From NCBI GenBank assembly GCA_942491145.1, contig CALOBC010000008.1:62001-126000 (forward strand): 64,000 bases of DNA, written 5' to 3'. The notes beneath the pieces were generated by a model that saw only the letters and a list, made by a program, of their open reading frames with translations, was not told the DNA's origin and ran no database searches. Origin of the DNA: CAXQUZ01 sp942491145 (lineage in GTDB: Bacteria > Myxococcota_A > UBA796 > UBA2385). The position numbers were made by a program, and so were the translations under genes. This document shows, one piece after another, positions 7,785 through 15,962 of this stretch (positions are counted from its first letter, which is position 1; each line of letters opens with the position of its first letter).

Positions 7785-9149
7785 GTGGCCTGCCGGGAGC
7801 GTGCCCTGTCCTTTGTTGAGCCCGCGTTCGTCCCCTTTCTGGTCTTGGCACTGCTCGCGATGCGGGTGGCGCCGGGGGTCGAGGGTCGAAACTCGGCGCT
7901 GCTGTGCGCGAGCCTGCTGTTTTACGGCTGGCGCGAGCCGTGGTTTGTGTTGCTGCTCACGCTCAGCATTGCCATCGACTGGGCCGCCGCCTTGGCGATC
8001 GAGGCGTGGCGAGGGCGCACCCGGCTGTGGGTGGGCATCAGCGTGGCCGCCAACCTGGGCATGCTGAGCGTCTTCAAGTATGGCGACTTCATCGCCGAGA
8101 ACATAAACGCCATCGGGTTTCAGGTGCCTGCAAGCACCGGGCTGCCGCTGCCGATCGGGCTGAGCTTCTTCACGTTTCAGTCCATGGCCTACACCCTCGA
8201 CGTCGCACGGGGCACCACCCACGCCCGCCGCAACCCCCTGACGGTCGCGACCTACGTGGCCCTCTTTCCTCAGCTCGTCGCCGGCCCCATCGAGCGGGCG
8301 GGCGCACTCATGCCCCAGCTGGAGCGACGGACTCCGGCCACCCGCGCCGACCTCGCCCGCGGCCTGGACCTGCTGCTGTGGGGCGCCGTCCAGAAGGTTG
8401 TCGTGGCGGACTCACTGGCCCTGTACGTGGACCTCGTCTTCGCCCAGCCCAGCCCCGGCCCCGCGCTCACCGCAAGTGCCGTGATTGCCTTCATGGTGCA
8501 GATCCTCGCGGACTTTGCTGGTTACACAAGCATGGCCCGGGGGACCGCACGGATGATGGGCATTCGCTTGTCCCGCAACTTCGACCGGCCATACTCCGCG
8601 ACCTCCCCCAGCATGTTCTGGAAGCGCTGGCACAGCACCTTCTCGTCATGGATGCACAGCTACGTCTACACCCCCTTGGCCGGCCCCCGGCGGGGCAGCT
8701 TGCGCCAGGTCACCGCCACCACCGTGAGCCTGATGCTGGCGGGACTCTGGCACGGCGCCGCTTGGCACTTTGTCGCGTGGGGCGCGTGGTTTGCGGCCGT
8801 GATGCTGGTCTGGCGGGGGACGGGCGACCTTCTGCGCGCGCGACCGCTGCTTGGCTGGGCCTTCACGATGGGCGCCGTGGCTGTGGGCATGCTGATCTTC
8901 CGCGCACCCTCGCTGTCTTGGCTCGCCGACGTCATTGGGGGCTGGACAACCGAGCGGGATCCACACGACGCTGTGTTGGCCACCGGTGTCGTCGGCCTCG
9001 CGGCAGTGGGCGGCGCGGTGCTGCTCGTGGGTGGTCACCTCCAGCGCCGCCCCACTTCGCTGCGTGCCCCCCTGTGGGGACTCGCCGCTGTGCTGGTGCT
9101 CATCTTCGCCCGGGACACGGCCCGTGACTTCGTCTACTTCCGGTTCTGA
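7785..9149 (+). CDS. MBOAT family O-acyltransferase (AlgI/DltB-like)
   Basis: This roughly 454-residue integral membrane protein belongs to the membrane-bound O-acyltransferase family, which moves acyl groups across the membrane onto surface glycans or other acceptors. Diagnostic segments are LLFYGWREPWFV, the LPIGLSFFTFQSMAY motif, FPQLVAGPIERA, YSATSPSMFWKRWH and the active-site GLWHGAAWHFVAWG with the conserved His. The start is uncertain: there is no ATG, and GTG at 7785 or TTG at 7758 are both possible. The next gene overlaps its end in another frame and encodes an SGNH-like protein, as expected for MBOAT/SGNH acetylation pairs such as AlgI with AlgJ/AlgX. Confidence 0.88.
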   Translation: MACRERALSFVEPAFVPFLVLALLAMRVAPGVEGRNSALLCASLLFYGWREPWFVLLLTLSIAIDWAAALAIEAWRGRTRLWVGISVAANLGMLSVFKYGDFIAENINAIGFQVPASTGLPLPIGLSFFTFQSMAYTLDVARGTTHARRNPLTVATYVALFPQLVAGPIERAGALMPQLERRTPATRADLARGLDLLLWGAVQKVVVADSLALYVDLVFAQPSPGPALTASAVIAFMVQILADFAGYTSMARGTARMMGIRLSRNFDRPYSATSPSMFWKRWHSTFSSWMHSYVYTPLAGPRRGSLRQVTATTVSLMLAGLWHGAAWHFVAWGAWFAAVMLVWRGTGDLLRARPLLGWAFTMGAVAVGMLIFRAPSLSWLADVIGGWTTERDPHDAVLATGVVGLAAVGGAVLLVGGHLQRRPTSLRAPLWGLAAVLVLIFARDTARDFVYFRF

Positions 9150-10116
9150 GCGCCGCAGGCTCGGATTGACCGTGCTGGTGATCGCGGCCGGGCTGTGGGC
9201 GGTGTGGGCGGCCGGTCCGGTGCTGGACGATCCATGGGGCGGCCGAGACCCCTTCGACCAGCCCCCCGATGATCACGTAGAGTGGGTCATTGTCGGGAAC
9301 TCCATCGCCGCGGCCGATCTGGTCGCAGCGGACTTGCCTGGGGCTCGCCAAGCCACCCTCCAAGGCTCCCAGCTCGCGCACTGGCTCGCCCTCGCGCGCA
9401 CCCGGCTGCAGCACGCCCCGTGGGACCAGGTCGGGGTGTTGCTCTGTGCGCCGCTGCAGAGCCTGCGGACCGGACCGCTCCAGGACCCCAGCGACATCCT
9501 GCTCTTGGAGGCGTTGTTGGGCACCGCTGCGCCCGATCTGCTCGCCCAGGCTGGCGGTGGGGATGCCCGGTTCACCCGGCTGCACCGGGGCCGTCGGCGC
9601 ATTCGGGATGCGCTGCTGACCATGGTCTTCGCGCTTGGCCCCCGTGCGCTGGGCGAGCTGGAGACCCTCCAGAGGATTCGGGTCGACGCCCCGCCGCTCC
9701 CCCACGATCCCACCACCCAAGTGCGGCTCCCCAGCGTTGCGGGCTTCGGTCGATCCGGGGGCCCCGAAGACCGCGAGCCGCAGCGGACTGACATCGACCA
9801 CAGCTTCTTGCCGGATCTGGTCGGCCAGCTCGGTCGCCAGCGACTCGTGGTGGTGCTTCCACCCACGGCCCCAGGCAGCGGACAGCCGTGCCAGCACACC
9901 CCCCGGGACGCCGCGGTGCTGGGGTGGCTTCAGAGCCACGGGGTGCGGGTGATTGACGGCTCGGGCTTCCCCATCAGCGGCGACCAGTTCGCCACACGCC
10001 ACCACATTAAGCCCGCCGCGGCGAAGCGATTCACCGCCGCAGTCGGGGCCGCACTCCACGACACACCCATGCCGGGATGCCCCCAGCCGGGCGCTACTCG
10101 GGGCTCATCCGGATGA
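9124..10116 (+). CDS. Membrane-anchored SGNH-like protein, partner of the MBOAT acyltransferase
   Basis: From GTG 9124 the product has 330 residues: a short basic N-terminus with RRR, one transmembrane segment (LTVLVIAAGLWAVWAAG) and an extracytoplasmic domain. WVIVGNSIAAADL resembles SGNH block I (Gly-Asn/Asp-Ser), and the C-terminal DQFATRHHIKPAAAKRF resembles block V with Asp and His. This fits an AlgJ/AlgX-type acetyl acceptor or transferase working with the preceding MBOAT protein. The start overlaps the MBOAT gene by 26 bp, suggesting translational coupling; TTG 9166 or GTG 9172 are alternatives. Its 3' end overlaps the convergent lipoprotein gene by 23 bp. Catalytic function is an inference. 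Confidence 0.7.
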   Translation: MTSSTSGSERRRLGLTVLVIAAGLWAVWAAGPVLDDPWGGRDPFDQPPDDHVEWVIVGNSIAAADLVAADLPGARQATLQGSQLAHWLALARTRLQHAPWDQVGVLLCAPLQSLRTGPLQDPSDILLLEALLGTAAPDLLAQAGGGDARFTRLHRGRRRIRDALLTMVFALGPRALGELETLQRIRVDAPPLPHDPTTQVRLPSVAGFGRSGGPEDREPQRTDIDHSFLPDLVGQLGRQRLVVVLPPTAPGSGQPCQHTPRDAAVLGWLQSHGVRVIDGSGFPISGDQFATRHHIKPAAAKRFTAAVGAALHDTPMPGCPQPGATRGSSG

Positions 10117-10471
10117 CCTCGTTGGCCGTGATGGCGTGACAGCCGTCGCTCTTGACATTGAACGTCGCGGTCTGGGTCACATGCCCCGGCGCGGCGGCCG
10201 TGATCTCCATGTCTCCGGTGACGTCGAAGCCACAGACGAGGGTGGCACTGCCGTCGATCGACTCACACTCTCCCCCGTCGCCGCCGGCGGACCAGGTCGC
10301 GGTGGCGTCGGGCAGGACAGACGCTGAAGTGTCGGTGATCGAGAGCTGCAGCGAAGCCACCGCCGCGTCGTCACACGCTGCAGAGTCTTCGGGCTTCTCT
10401 TTGCAGGCGACGCCCAGAGCAAGGATCACGGCGGCAAGACAGCAGTTCAGGGCAAGGACACGGTGGGACAT
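10094..10471 (-). CDS. Small lipoprotein with Ig-like/regulatory-like domain
   Basis: The 125-residue product starts MSHRVLALNCCLAAVILALG and has a lipobox (LGVAC) with the acylated Cys followed by charged KEKPEDS. The mature part alternates short polar strands (SLQLSITDTSASV, GDMEITAAAPGHVTQTATF) as in small beta-sandwich domains. A GGAGGA Shine-Dalgarno precedes the ATG at 10471, so a longer upstream frame is rejected. It is convergent with the SGNH gene, overlapping its end, and divergent from the cyclic-nucleotide-binding genes. Function unknown. Confidence 0.72.
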   Translation of the reverse strand: MSHRVLALNCCLAAVILALGVACKEKPEDSAACDDAAVASLQLSITDTSASVLPDATATWSAGGDGGECESIDGSATLVCGFDVTGDMEITAAAPGHVTQTATFNVKSDGCHAITANEVIRMSPE

Positions 10472-10573
10472 GAGGGCTCCTCCAGGCCCCTTGTCTATCA
10501 CCGGCGGGCCCCGGGCCGCACCCCTCGACTGTGCTACCGTCCCGGTCCTCTTCCGCACGCCCCAGGAACGCCC

Positions 10574-11116
10574 GTGCGCATCGACCCGGTCGAGTCTGCC
10601 CGCTTCTACCTGATGGGGCTTGCAAGCCTGCATCTGGGGCGGCGTGTGCCCGACGCAGACGTCGCCTGGGTGCTCGAGCGCTCCCCGCCTGTGGAGTATC
10701 CGGCGGGGCGCCTGGTGCTTCGCCAAGGTGAGAGTGCCGACGCCGCATTGCTTGTCGTCTACGGGGCGTTGACCGCGTCGGTCGTCAGCGGCGGGGAAGA
10801 GCGGGTGGTGGGCACAGTCGGCCCCTGGGATGTGGTCGGCGAGACCGCGCTATACGCACCTTCACTTACTCGGAATGCAACGGTGCACGCCACCCGCGAC
10901 AGCGCTTGCTTGGTCGTGGGCGGACGTCTGCTGCGGGAAGGCCGCCACAACCCCGTGGTGGCCGCCATTGAGTACCACCTGCTCCACAGCCTCACCCAGC
11001 GAATCCGGGTGATGAACCAGTCCCTGCACGAAGTTTTGTCGGACTTGGATGGAAGCCAAGAGCTCGAGACCGCTCCCCAGCTCCGGCTGCAGCACCTGCT
11101 CAGGGGCTCGCCGTGA
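10574..11116 (+). CDS. Cyclic nucleotide-binding domain (Crp/Fnr-like fold) protein 1
   Basis: This 180-residue protein consists mainly of a cyclic-nucleotide-binding beta-roll: VEYPAGRLVLRQGESADAAL, then GALTASVVSGG and the phosphate-cassette-like VVGTVGPWDVVGETALY. No helix-turn-helix is apparent in the remaining ~60 C-terminal residues, which look helical, so it is not an ordinary Crp-type transcription factor. The GTG start at 10574 gives VRIDPVESARFYLMG. The stop overlaps the start of a second CNBD gene (TGATG at 11114-11118), indicating translational coupling. Ligand and partner are unknown. Confidence 0.75.
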   Translation: MRIDPVESARFYLMGLASLHLGRRVPDADVAWVLERSPPVEYPAGRLVLRQGESADAALLVVYGALTASVVSGGEERVVGTVGPWDVVGETALYAPSLTRNATVHATRDSACLVVGGRLLREGRHNPVVAAIEYHLLHSLTQRIRVMNQSLHEVLSDLDGSQELETAPQLRLQHLLRGSP

Positions 11117-11697
11117 TGGAACACGATCCCGTCTCAGACGCCGTTCTCAACGATGGCGCCCGCCACTTGTTGGATGCCCATCCCCATGTTGATGTGGACC
11201 CCGCCCACATCGCTGCGTTGCTGAAGACCTGCGCCCACCGCACCCTCGCCGCCGGCGAACAGCTCTGCAGCGAGGGTGATCCCAGCGATGCCTTGTGGTT
11301 CCTGCTGGAAGGGCGAATCCGCGTCGAGAAGCGCGATCTCCACGGCAACCTGCGCCAGATCGGCTCTCTGGATGCCCCCACCGTGTTCGGCCAGATGGGC
11401 ATCATCGACCGGGCCCGGCGATCGGCCGCGTGCACTGCCGAACACACGGCCATGATTGCGATCATGGACCGGGCGACATTCCGGGTTCAGGTCCGCTCGC
11501 TGGACGACCTCGGCAACGCACTGCGCCGCCTGCTGTTGTCCGGGCTCACCCACCAGATGACCCAGGGCAACGCACGCCTGCGGTCCTTGCTCGGCAGCCC
11601 CACAGGCAGCGCCACCGCCCTCCCGCTCGGCGACGACATCCTCCACGCTTCGGGCGTTCTCGAGGGTTGGGCGTCCGCTGGTGGCACGGGGGATTGA
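11116..11697 (+). CDS. Cyclic nucleotide-binding domain protein 2
   Basis: This 193-residue second CNBD protein is translationally coupled to the first by a TGATG overlap. The beta-roll spans about residues 30-140: HRTLAAGEQLCSEGDPSDAL, FLLEGRIRVEKRD, GSLDAPTVFGQMGIIDRARRSAACTA. The FGQMG...RSA segment corresponds to the phosphate-binding cassette, where Glu is usual before the Arg-Ser/Thr; here the position is Gln. The C-terminal ~50 residues are helical with no clear HTH. The two proteins may form a heteromeric effector; this is inferred from coupling only. Confidence 0.75.
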   Translation: MEHDPVSDAVLNDGARHLLDAHPHVDVDPAHIAALLKTCAHRTLAAGEQLCSEGDPSDALWFLLEGRIRVEKRDLHGNLRQIGSLDAPTVFGQMGIIDRARRSAACTAEHTAMIAIMDRATFRVQVRSLDDLGNALRRLLLSGLTHQMTQGNARLRSLLGSPTGSATALPLGDDILHASGVLEGWASAGGTGD

Positions 11698-11884
11698 GCC
11701 GAATTCCCATTCGGCACTCAGCCCTCACCTCCCACGTTTGCTCCCCTACTGCCAAAACGCTAGGCCCCACTCTCGGCTTCGAGCCAGAGCAGAACCTGCG
11801 CGAAAAGCCTCTTTCCGCATCCATCGCATCATCCCGCCAGGTCCCGCCACCCAGGGGCCTGCGCCGCATCCAGGACCAAATCAG

Positions 11885-12568
11885 ATGAGTTGGCTGACTC
11901 GCTTCCTCGGATCAAACATCGGCCTCAAGCTCGTGATGGCTCTGAGCGGCTTCGTGCTGTTCGGCTTCACCCTCGGGCACATGGCCGGCAACCTCCAGGT
12001 GTTCCTGGGGCCCGATGTCTTCAACGCCTATGCTGAGGGCCTTCAGGGCAACGCAATGGTGCTGTGGGGAATCCGCTCCGTGATGCTCCTGGCCATCGTG
12101 TCCCACATGTTCTCGGCCGTGACGCTTGCGCTGCGCTCGAAGGCTGCGCGCCCCCAGGGCTACAAGCAGCAGAAATTCCTTAGTGGAAACTACGCGGTGC
12201 GCACGATGAAGTTCGGCGGGTTCGTCCTGCTTGCGTTCATCGTCTACCACTTGCTGCACCTGACGGTGGGGGCGGTCCATCCCGACTTCAACCACTGCGA
12301 GATGGTGAGCGGGCACCTGAAGTGCTCGGCCTACCACAACCTCACGGTTGGACTCAGCAACCCCCTTGTTGCTGGCTTCTACATGCTTGCCCAGGTCTTC
12401 CTCGGGATGCACCTCGCCCACGGGGTGTGGTCCTTGGCTCGAACGCTGGGCCTCTCGAATCCCCGCTACGACGGCCTCGCTCGGAAGGCCGCTTGGACCT
12501 TCGCTGGTCTCGTCAGCGCCGGAAACATTGTCATCGCCCTCGCCTGCGTCCTCGGCATCGTCGGCTGA
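11885..12568 (+). CDS. sdhC: Succinate dehydrogenase/fumarate reductase cytochrome b subunit
   Basis: This 227-residue membrane anchor has five hydrophobic helices and several conserved His that would ligate two hemes b (GHMAGNLQVF, IVSHMFSAV, VYHLLHL, GMHLAHGVW). The single large anchor is typical of class-B SQR enzymes in deltaproteobacteria, Bacteroidetes and Bacillus, which lack a separate SdhD. It passes electrons from SdhB to quinone. ATG 11885 is chosen as the family-like start (MSWLTRFLGSNIGLKLVMALSG). sdhA follows after 22 nt. Confidence 0.93.
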   Translation: MSWLTRFLGSNIGLKLVMALSGFVLFGFTLGHMAGNLQVFLGPDVFNAYAEGLQGNAMVLWGIRSVMLLAIVSHMFSAVTLALRSKAARPQGYKQQKFLSGNYAVRTMKFGGFVLLAFIVYHLLHLTVGAVHPDFNHCEMVSGHLKCSAYHNLTVGLSNPLVAGFYMLAQVFLGMHLAHGVWSLARTLGLSNPRYDGLARKAAWTFAGLVSAGNIVIALACVLGIVG

Positions 12569-12590
12569 ACCCACTCCCTGGAATCCTGCA

Positions 12591-14537
12591 ATGACCATCA
12601 AGCTCGAGTCTGGAGCTCCTGGCGGCCCCATCGAAACGGCCTGGGAGCGCCATAAGTTCGACATCAAGGTCGTCAACCCGGCCAACAAGCGCAAGTACAA
12701 CGTCATCGTGGTGGGCACAGGACTCGCCGGCGCCTCCGCGGCCGCCACCCTCGGTGAGCTTGGCTACAACGTCGCCAACTTCTGCTTTCAGGACAGCCCC
12801 CGACGCGCGCACAGCATCGCGGCACAGGGCGGCATCAACGCGGCGAAGAACTACACGAACGATGGCGACAGCGTCTATCGGTTGTTCTACGACACGGTGA
12901 AGGGCGGCGACTTCCGCTCCCGCGAGAGCAACGTGTACCGGCTGGCGCAGGTCAGCGTGAACATCATCGACCAGGCTGCGGCCCAGGGTGTCCCGTTCGC
13001 ACGGGAATACTCCGGCCACTTGGCCAACCGCTCGTTTGGCGGCGCCCTCGTGTCGCGCACCTTCTACGCTGCCGGCCAGACCGGTCAGCAGCTGCTTCTC
13101 GGCGCCTACCAAGCCCACGCGAAGATGGTGCACGCTGGCAAGATCAAGATGTTCCCGCGCACCGAGATGCTGGACCTGGTCATCAAAGATGGCCACGCCC
13201 GGGGCATCATCGTCCGCGACCTGCAGACCGGCCAGCTGCGCCGCTACGTCGCGGATGCGGTTGTGCTCGCGACCGGTGGCTACGGCAACGCCTTCTTCCT
13301 GTCCACCAACGCCATGGGCTGCAACGTCACGGCCGCATGGCGGGCCTCGAAGCGCGGCGCCTTGTTCGCCAACCCCTGCTACACGCAAATCCACCCGACC
13401 TGCATCCCTGTGAGCGGCGACTACCAGTCCAAGCTCACCCTGATGAGTGAGTCGTTGCGCAATGACGGTCGAGTGTGGGTGCCCAAGGCCGCCAAGGATG
13501 CGTGGGACGACAGCAAGCATGCCTGCGGACGGCATCCGAACGACATCCCCGAGAGCGAGCGCGACTACTACCTGGAGCGTCGCTACCCGACCTTCGGCAA
13601 CCTCGTGCCCCGCGACGTGGCATCCCGCGCCGCCAAGTTGGCGTGTGATGAGGGTCGTGGTGTGGCCCACAAGGGTCGCGGTGTCTTCCTGGACTTCTCG
13701 ACGGCCATTGCGCGGGATGGCGAAGACGCGATCCGCGAGCGCTACGGCAACCTGTTCGAGATGTACGAGCGCATCACCGGCATCAGCCCCTACAAAGAGC
13801 CGATGCGCATCTACCCGGCATCCCACTACACGATGGGCGGGCTCTGGGTTGACTACAACCTGATGAGCAACGTTCCCGGGCTGTTTGTGGTCGGTGAAGC
13901 GAACTTCTCAGACCACGGTGCAAACCGGCTCGGCGCCAGCGCGCTGATGCAGGGTCTGGCCGACGGCTACTTTGTCCTGCCCTACACCATTGGCCACTAC
14001 CTTGGCCAGCAGGGTCCCCGCGCCAAGAGCACCGACTGGTCGGAGTTCGGCGAGGCCGAGGACAAGGTGAAGGGACGGCTCAACAAGCTGCTCAACATCA
14101 AGGGCAAGCGGTCCGCAGACAGCTTCCACCGTGAGCTCGGCCTGTTGATCTGGGACCACTGCGGCATGGCCCGCAACGCCAAGGGCTTGCAGACGGCCCT
14201 CGACCGCATCCCGGCGCTGCGCGAAGAGTTCTGGGAGAACGTCAGTGTGCCGGGCAGTGACGCCGGTCTGAACCAGTCGCTGGAGAAGGCCGGCCGTGTC
14301 GCCGACTTCCTGGAGTTTGGCGAGACGATGGTCCTCGACGCCCTCACCCGTGACGAGTCCTGTGGTGGTCACTTCCGCGAGGAACATCAGACTGCCGAGG
14401 GCGAGGCCCGTCGCAACGACGAAGACTTCACCCATGTCGCAGCTTGGGAGTTCACCGGAGTCGGCAACAAGCCGAACCTCCACAAGGAGAACCTCGAGTT
14501 CGAATACGTGCACCCATCGCAGCGGAGCTACAAGTGA
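12591..14537 (+). CDS. sdhA: Succinate dehydrogenase flavoprotein subunit
   Basis: This 648-residue flavoprotein oxidises succinate to fumarate. The FAD-binding dinucleotide motif VIVVGTGLAGASAA is near residue 40. The covalently flavinylated His is in AHSIAAQGGINAAKN. Substrate and active-site segments include THPTCIP-like HPTCIPVSG, the HYTMGGLWVDYN block and the GEANFSDHGANRLGASALMQG block near residue 440. The ATG at 12591 gives an N-terminus of about 40 residues before the FAD motif. The stop overlaps the GTG start of sdhB (GTGA at 14534-14537). Confidence 0.97.
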   Translation: MTIKLESGAPGGPIETAWERHKFDIKVVNPANKRKYNVIVVGTGLAGASAAATLGELGYNVANFCFQDSPRRAHSIAAQGGINAAKNYTNDGDSVYRLFYDTVKGGDFRSRESNVYRLAQVSVNIIDQAAAQGVPFAREYSGHLANRSFGGALVSRTFYAAGQTGQQLLLGAYQAHAKMVHAGKIKMFPRTEMLDLVIKDGHARGIIVRDLQTGQLRRYVADAVVLATGGYGNAFFLSTNAMGCNVTAAWRASKRGALFANPCYTQIHPTCIPVSGDYQSKLTLMSESLRNDGRVWVPKAAKDAWDDSKHACGRHPNDIPESERDYYLERRYPTFGNLVPRDVASRAAKLACDEGRGVAHKGRGVFLDFSTAIARDGEDAIRERYGNLFEMYERITGISPYKEPMRIYPASHYTMGGLWVDYNLMSNVPGLFVVGEANFSDHGANRLGASALMQGLADGYFVLPYTIGHYLGQQGPRAKSTDWSEFGEAEDKVKGRLNKLLNIKGKRSADSFHRELGLLIWDHCGMARNAKGLQTALDRIPALREEFWENVSVPGSDAGLNQSLEKAGRVADFLEFGETMVLDALTRDESCGGHFREEHQTAEGEARRNDEDFTHVAAWEFTGVGNKPNLHKENLEFEYVHPSQRSYK

Positions 14538-15286
14538 AGATCACGCTCAACGTCTGGCGGCAGAAGGGTCCGTCGAGTCCAGGCGCCTTCGAGACCCACG
14601 TGGTCGACGACGTCAACGAGCACATGTCCTTCCTCGAGATGCTCGATGTGCTCAATGAGCGCTTGGAGTGCGAGGGCAAGGAACCGATTGCGTTCGAGAG
14701 CGACTGTCGTGAAGGCATCTGCGGCGCCTGTGGCTGCATGATCAACGGCCAGCCCCACGGCCATGAGGACCGCACGACCACGTGCCAGATCCACATGCGC
14801 TCGTACAAGGACGGCGACACCATCACGGTGGAGCCCTTCCGGGCCAAGGCCTTCCCGGTCATCAAAGACCTGATCGTGGACCGCACCGCCTTTGACCGCA
14901 TCATCCAAGCCGGCGGCTACGTCAGTGTGCGGACCGGTGCTGCTCCCGACGCAAACTCCGTGCCCGTGGGCAAGGAAGACGCGAACCTCGCCTTCGATGC
15001 CGCCACGTGCATCGGCTGTGGTGCCTGCGTCGCATCGTGCCCGAACGCCGCTGCGATGCTGTTCACCGGCGCCAAGGTCACCCACCTCGGCACGCTCCCC
15101 CAGGGGCAGCCCGAGCGCAACGAGCGTGTGGTGAGCATGGTCACCCAGATGGACAGTGAAGACTTCGGGCACTGCTCGAACTACGGCGAGTGCACGCTGT
15201 CGTGTCCCAAGGGCATCTCGCTGGACGTCATCGGCCAGATGAACTTGGACCTCTTCAAGGCACAGCTCAAGGGCCGAAGCCTCTAA
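14534..15286 (+). CDS. sdhB: Succinate dehydrogenase iron-sulfur subunit
   Basis: This 250-residue subunit carries all three Fe-S clusters. The 2Fe-2S site is CREGICGACGCMING plus a later Cys. The C-terminal ferredoxin domain has CIGCGACVASCPN and CSNYGECTLSCPKG for the 4Fe-4S and 3Fe-4S clusters. The GTG start at 14534 overlaps the sdhA stop (GTGA), a typical coupling junction, and gives VKITLNVWRQKG. A clear hairpin follows the stop. With sdhC and sdhA it forms a complete complex II operon. Confidence 0.96.
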   Translation: MKITLNVWRQKGPSSPGAFETHVVDDVNEHMSFLEMLDVLNERLECEGKEPIAFESDCREGICGACGCMINGQPHGHEDRTTTCQIHMRSYKDGDTITVEPFRAKAFPVIKDLIVDRTAFDRIIQAGGYVSVRTGAAPDANSVPVGKEDANLAFDAATCIGCGACVASCPNAAAMLFTGAKVTHLGTLPQGQPERNERVVSMVTQMDSEDFGHCSNYGECTLSCPKGISLDVIGQMNLDLFKAQLKGRSL

Positions 15287-15310
15287 GCTTCAACCCATTG
15301 AGAATGCTTG

Positions 15311-15330
15311 CCCCCAGGACATCCTGGGGG
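15311..15330 (+). terminator. Bidirectional hairpin between sdhB and recR
   Basis: CCCCCAGGA and TCCTGGGGG form a 9-bp perfect inverted repeat with a two-base centre (15311-15330), followed on the plus strand by GCTTTCCTGTT. It lies between convergent sdhB and recR and could serve both. Confidence 0.6.
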
Positions 15331-15365
15331 CTTTCCTGTTGGTGGACCTGGCCCGCCCGCCCGCC

Positions 15366-15962
15366 TCAAAGCTCGCGGCGGTTTTCCAAGGCCCGGGCCA
15401 CACTCGACCGGTCGGCGTACTCCAGCTCCGTGCCCACCGCGACCCCGTGGGCGATGCGGGTGACCCGCTTGCCGCTGGGCTTGATGAGGCTCGCCAAGTA
15501 CAGCGCGGTCGCGTCCCCTTCCACATCGGGGTCGGTGGCGATGAGCAGCTCCTTGACGTCGGAGTTCTCCAGCCGGGCGAGCAGCTCCCGCACGTTCAGC
15601 GAGTCTGGGCCCACCCCGTCCAAGGGCGAGATGGAGCCGCCAAGGACATGAAAGCGTCCGCGGAATCCACCGGAGCGCTCGATGGCACCGATGTCTTGAG
15701 GCCGCTCGACCACACAGATGATGTCGTCTTCACGCCGGGGATCGGAGCAGCGCGGGCAAGGGTCCGAGACCACCACGTCGCAGCACAGTGAGCACCGCGT
15801 GGTCGATGCATGGAGATCTTGCAAGGCGCTGGCAATGTCGAGGGCCACGGCCGCATCTTGTCGCAGCAGCCAGTAGACCAGCCGGGTGGCAGTGCGGTCG
15901 CCGATGCCCGGCAGCCGGGAGAGCTGGGCCACACTGCGCCTCAGCGGATCAACGCGCGCCAT
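15366..15962 (-). CDS. recR: Recombination mediator RecR
   Basis: This 198-residue protein acts with RecF/RecO to load RecA at gaps. It has the N-terminal helix-hairpin-helix (LSRLPGIGDRTATRL), a Cys4 zinc motif (CSLCCDVVVSDPCPRCSD), and a Toprim domain with ICVVERPQDI and a C-terminal Walker-B-like TDPDVEGDATALYL. The ATG at 15962 gives MARVDPLRRSVAQLSRLPG. It overlaps the 3' end of dnaX by 14 bp. The ybaB/ebfC gene often found between dnaX and recR is absent. Confidence 0.95.
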   Translation of the reverse strand: MARVDPLRRSVAQLSRLPGIGDRTATRLVYWLLRQDAAVALDIASALQDLHASTTRCSLCCDVVVSDPCPRCSDPRREDDIICVVERPQDIGAIERSGGFRGRFHVLGGSISPLDGVGPDSLNVRELLARLENSDVKELLIATDPDVEGDATALYLASLIKPSGKRVTRIAHGVAVGTELEYADRSSVARALENRREL

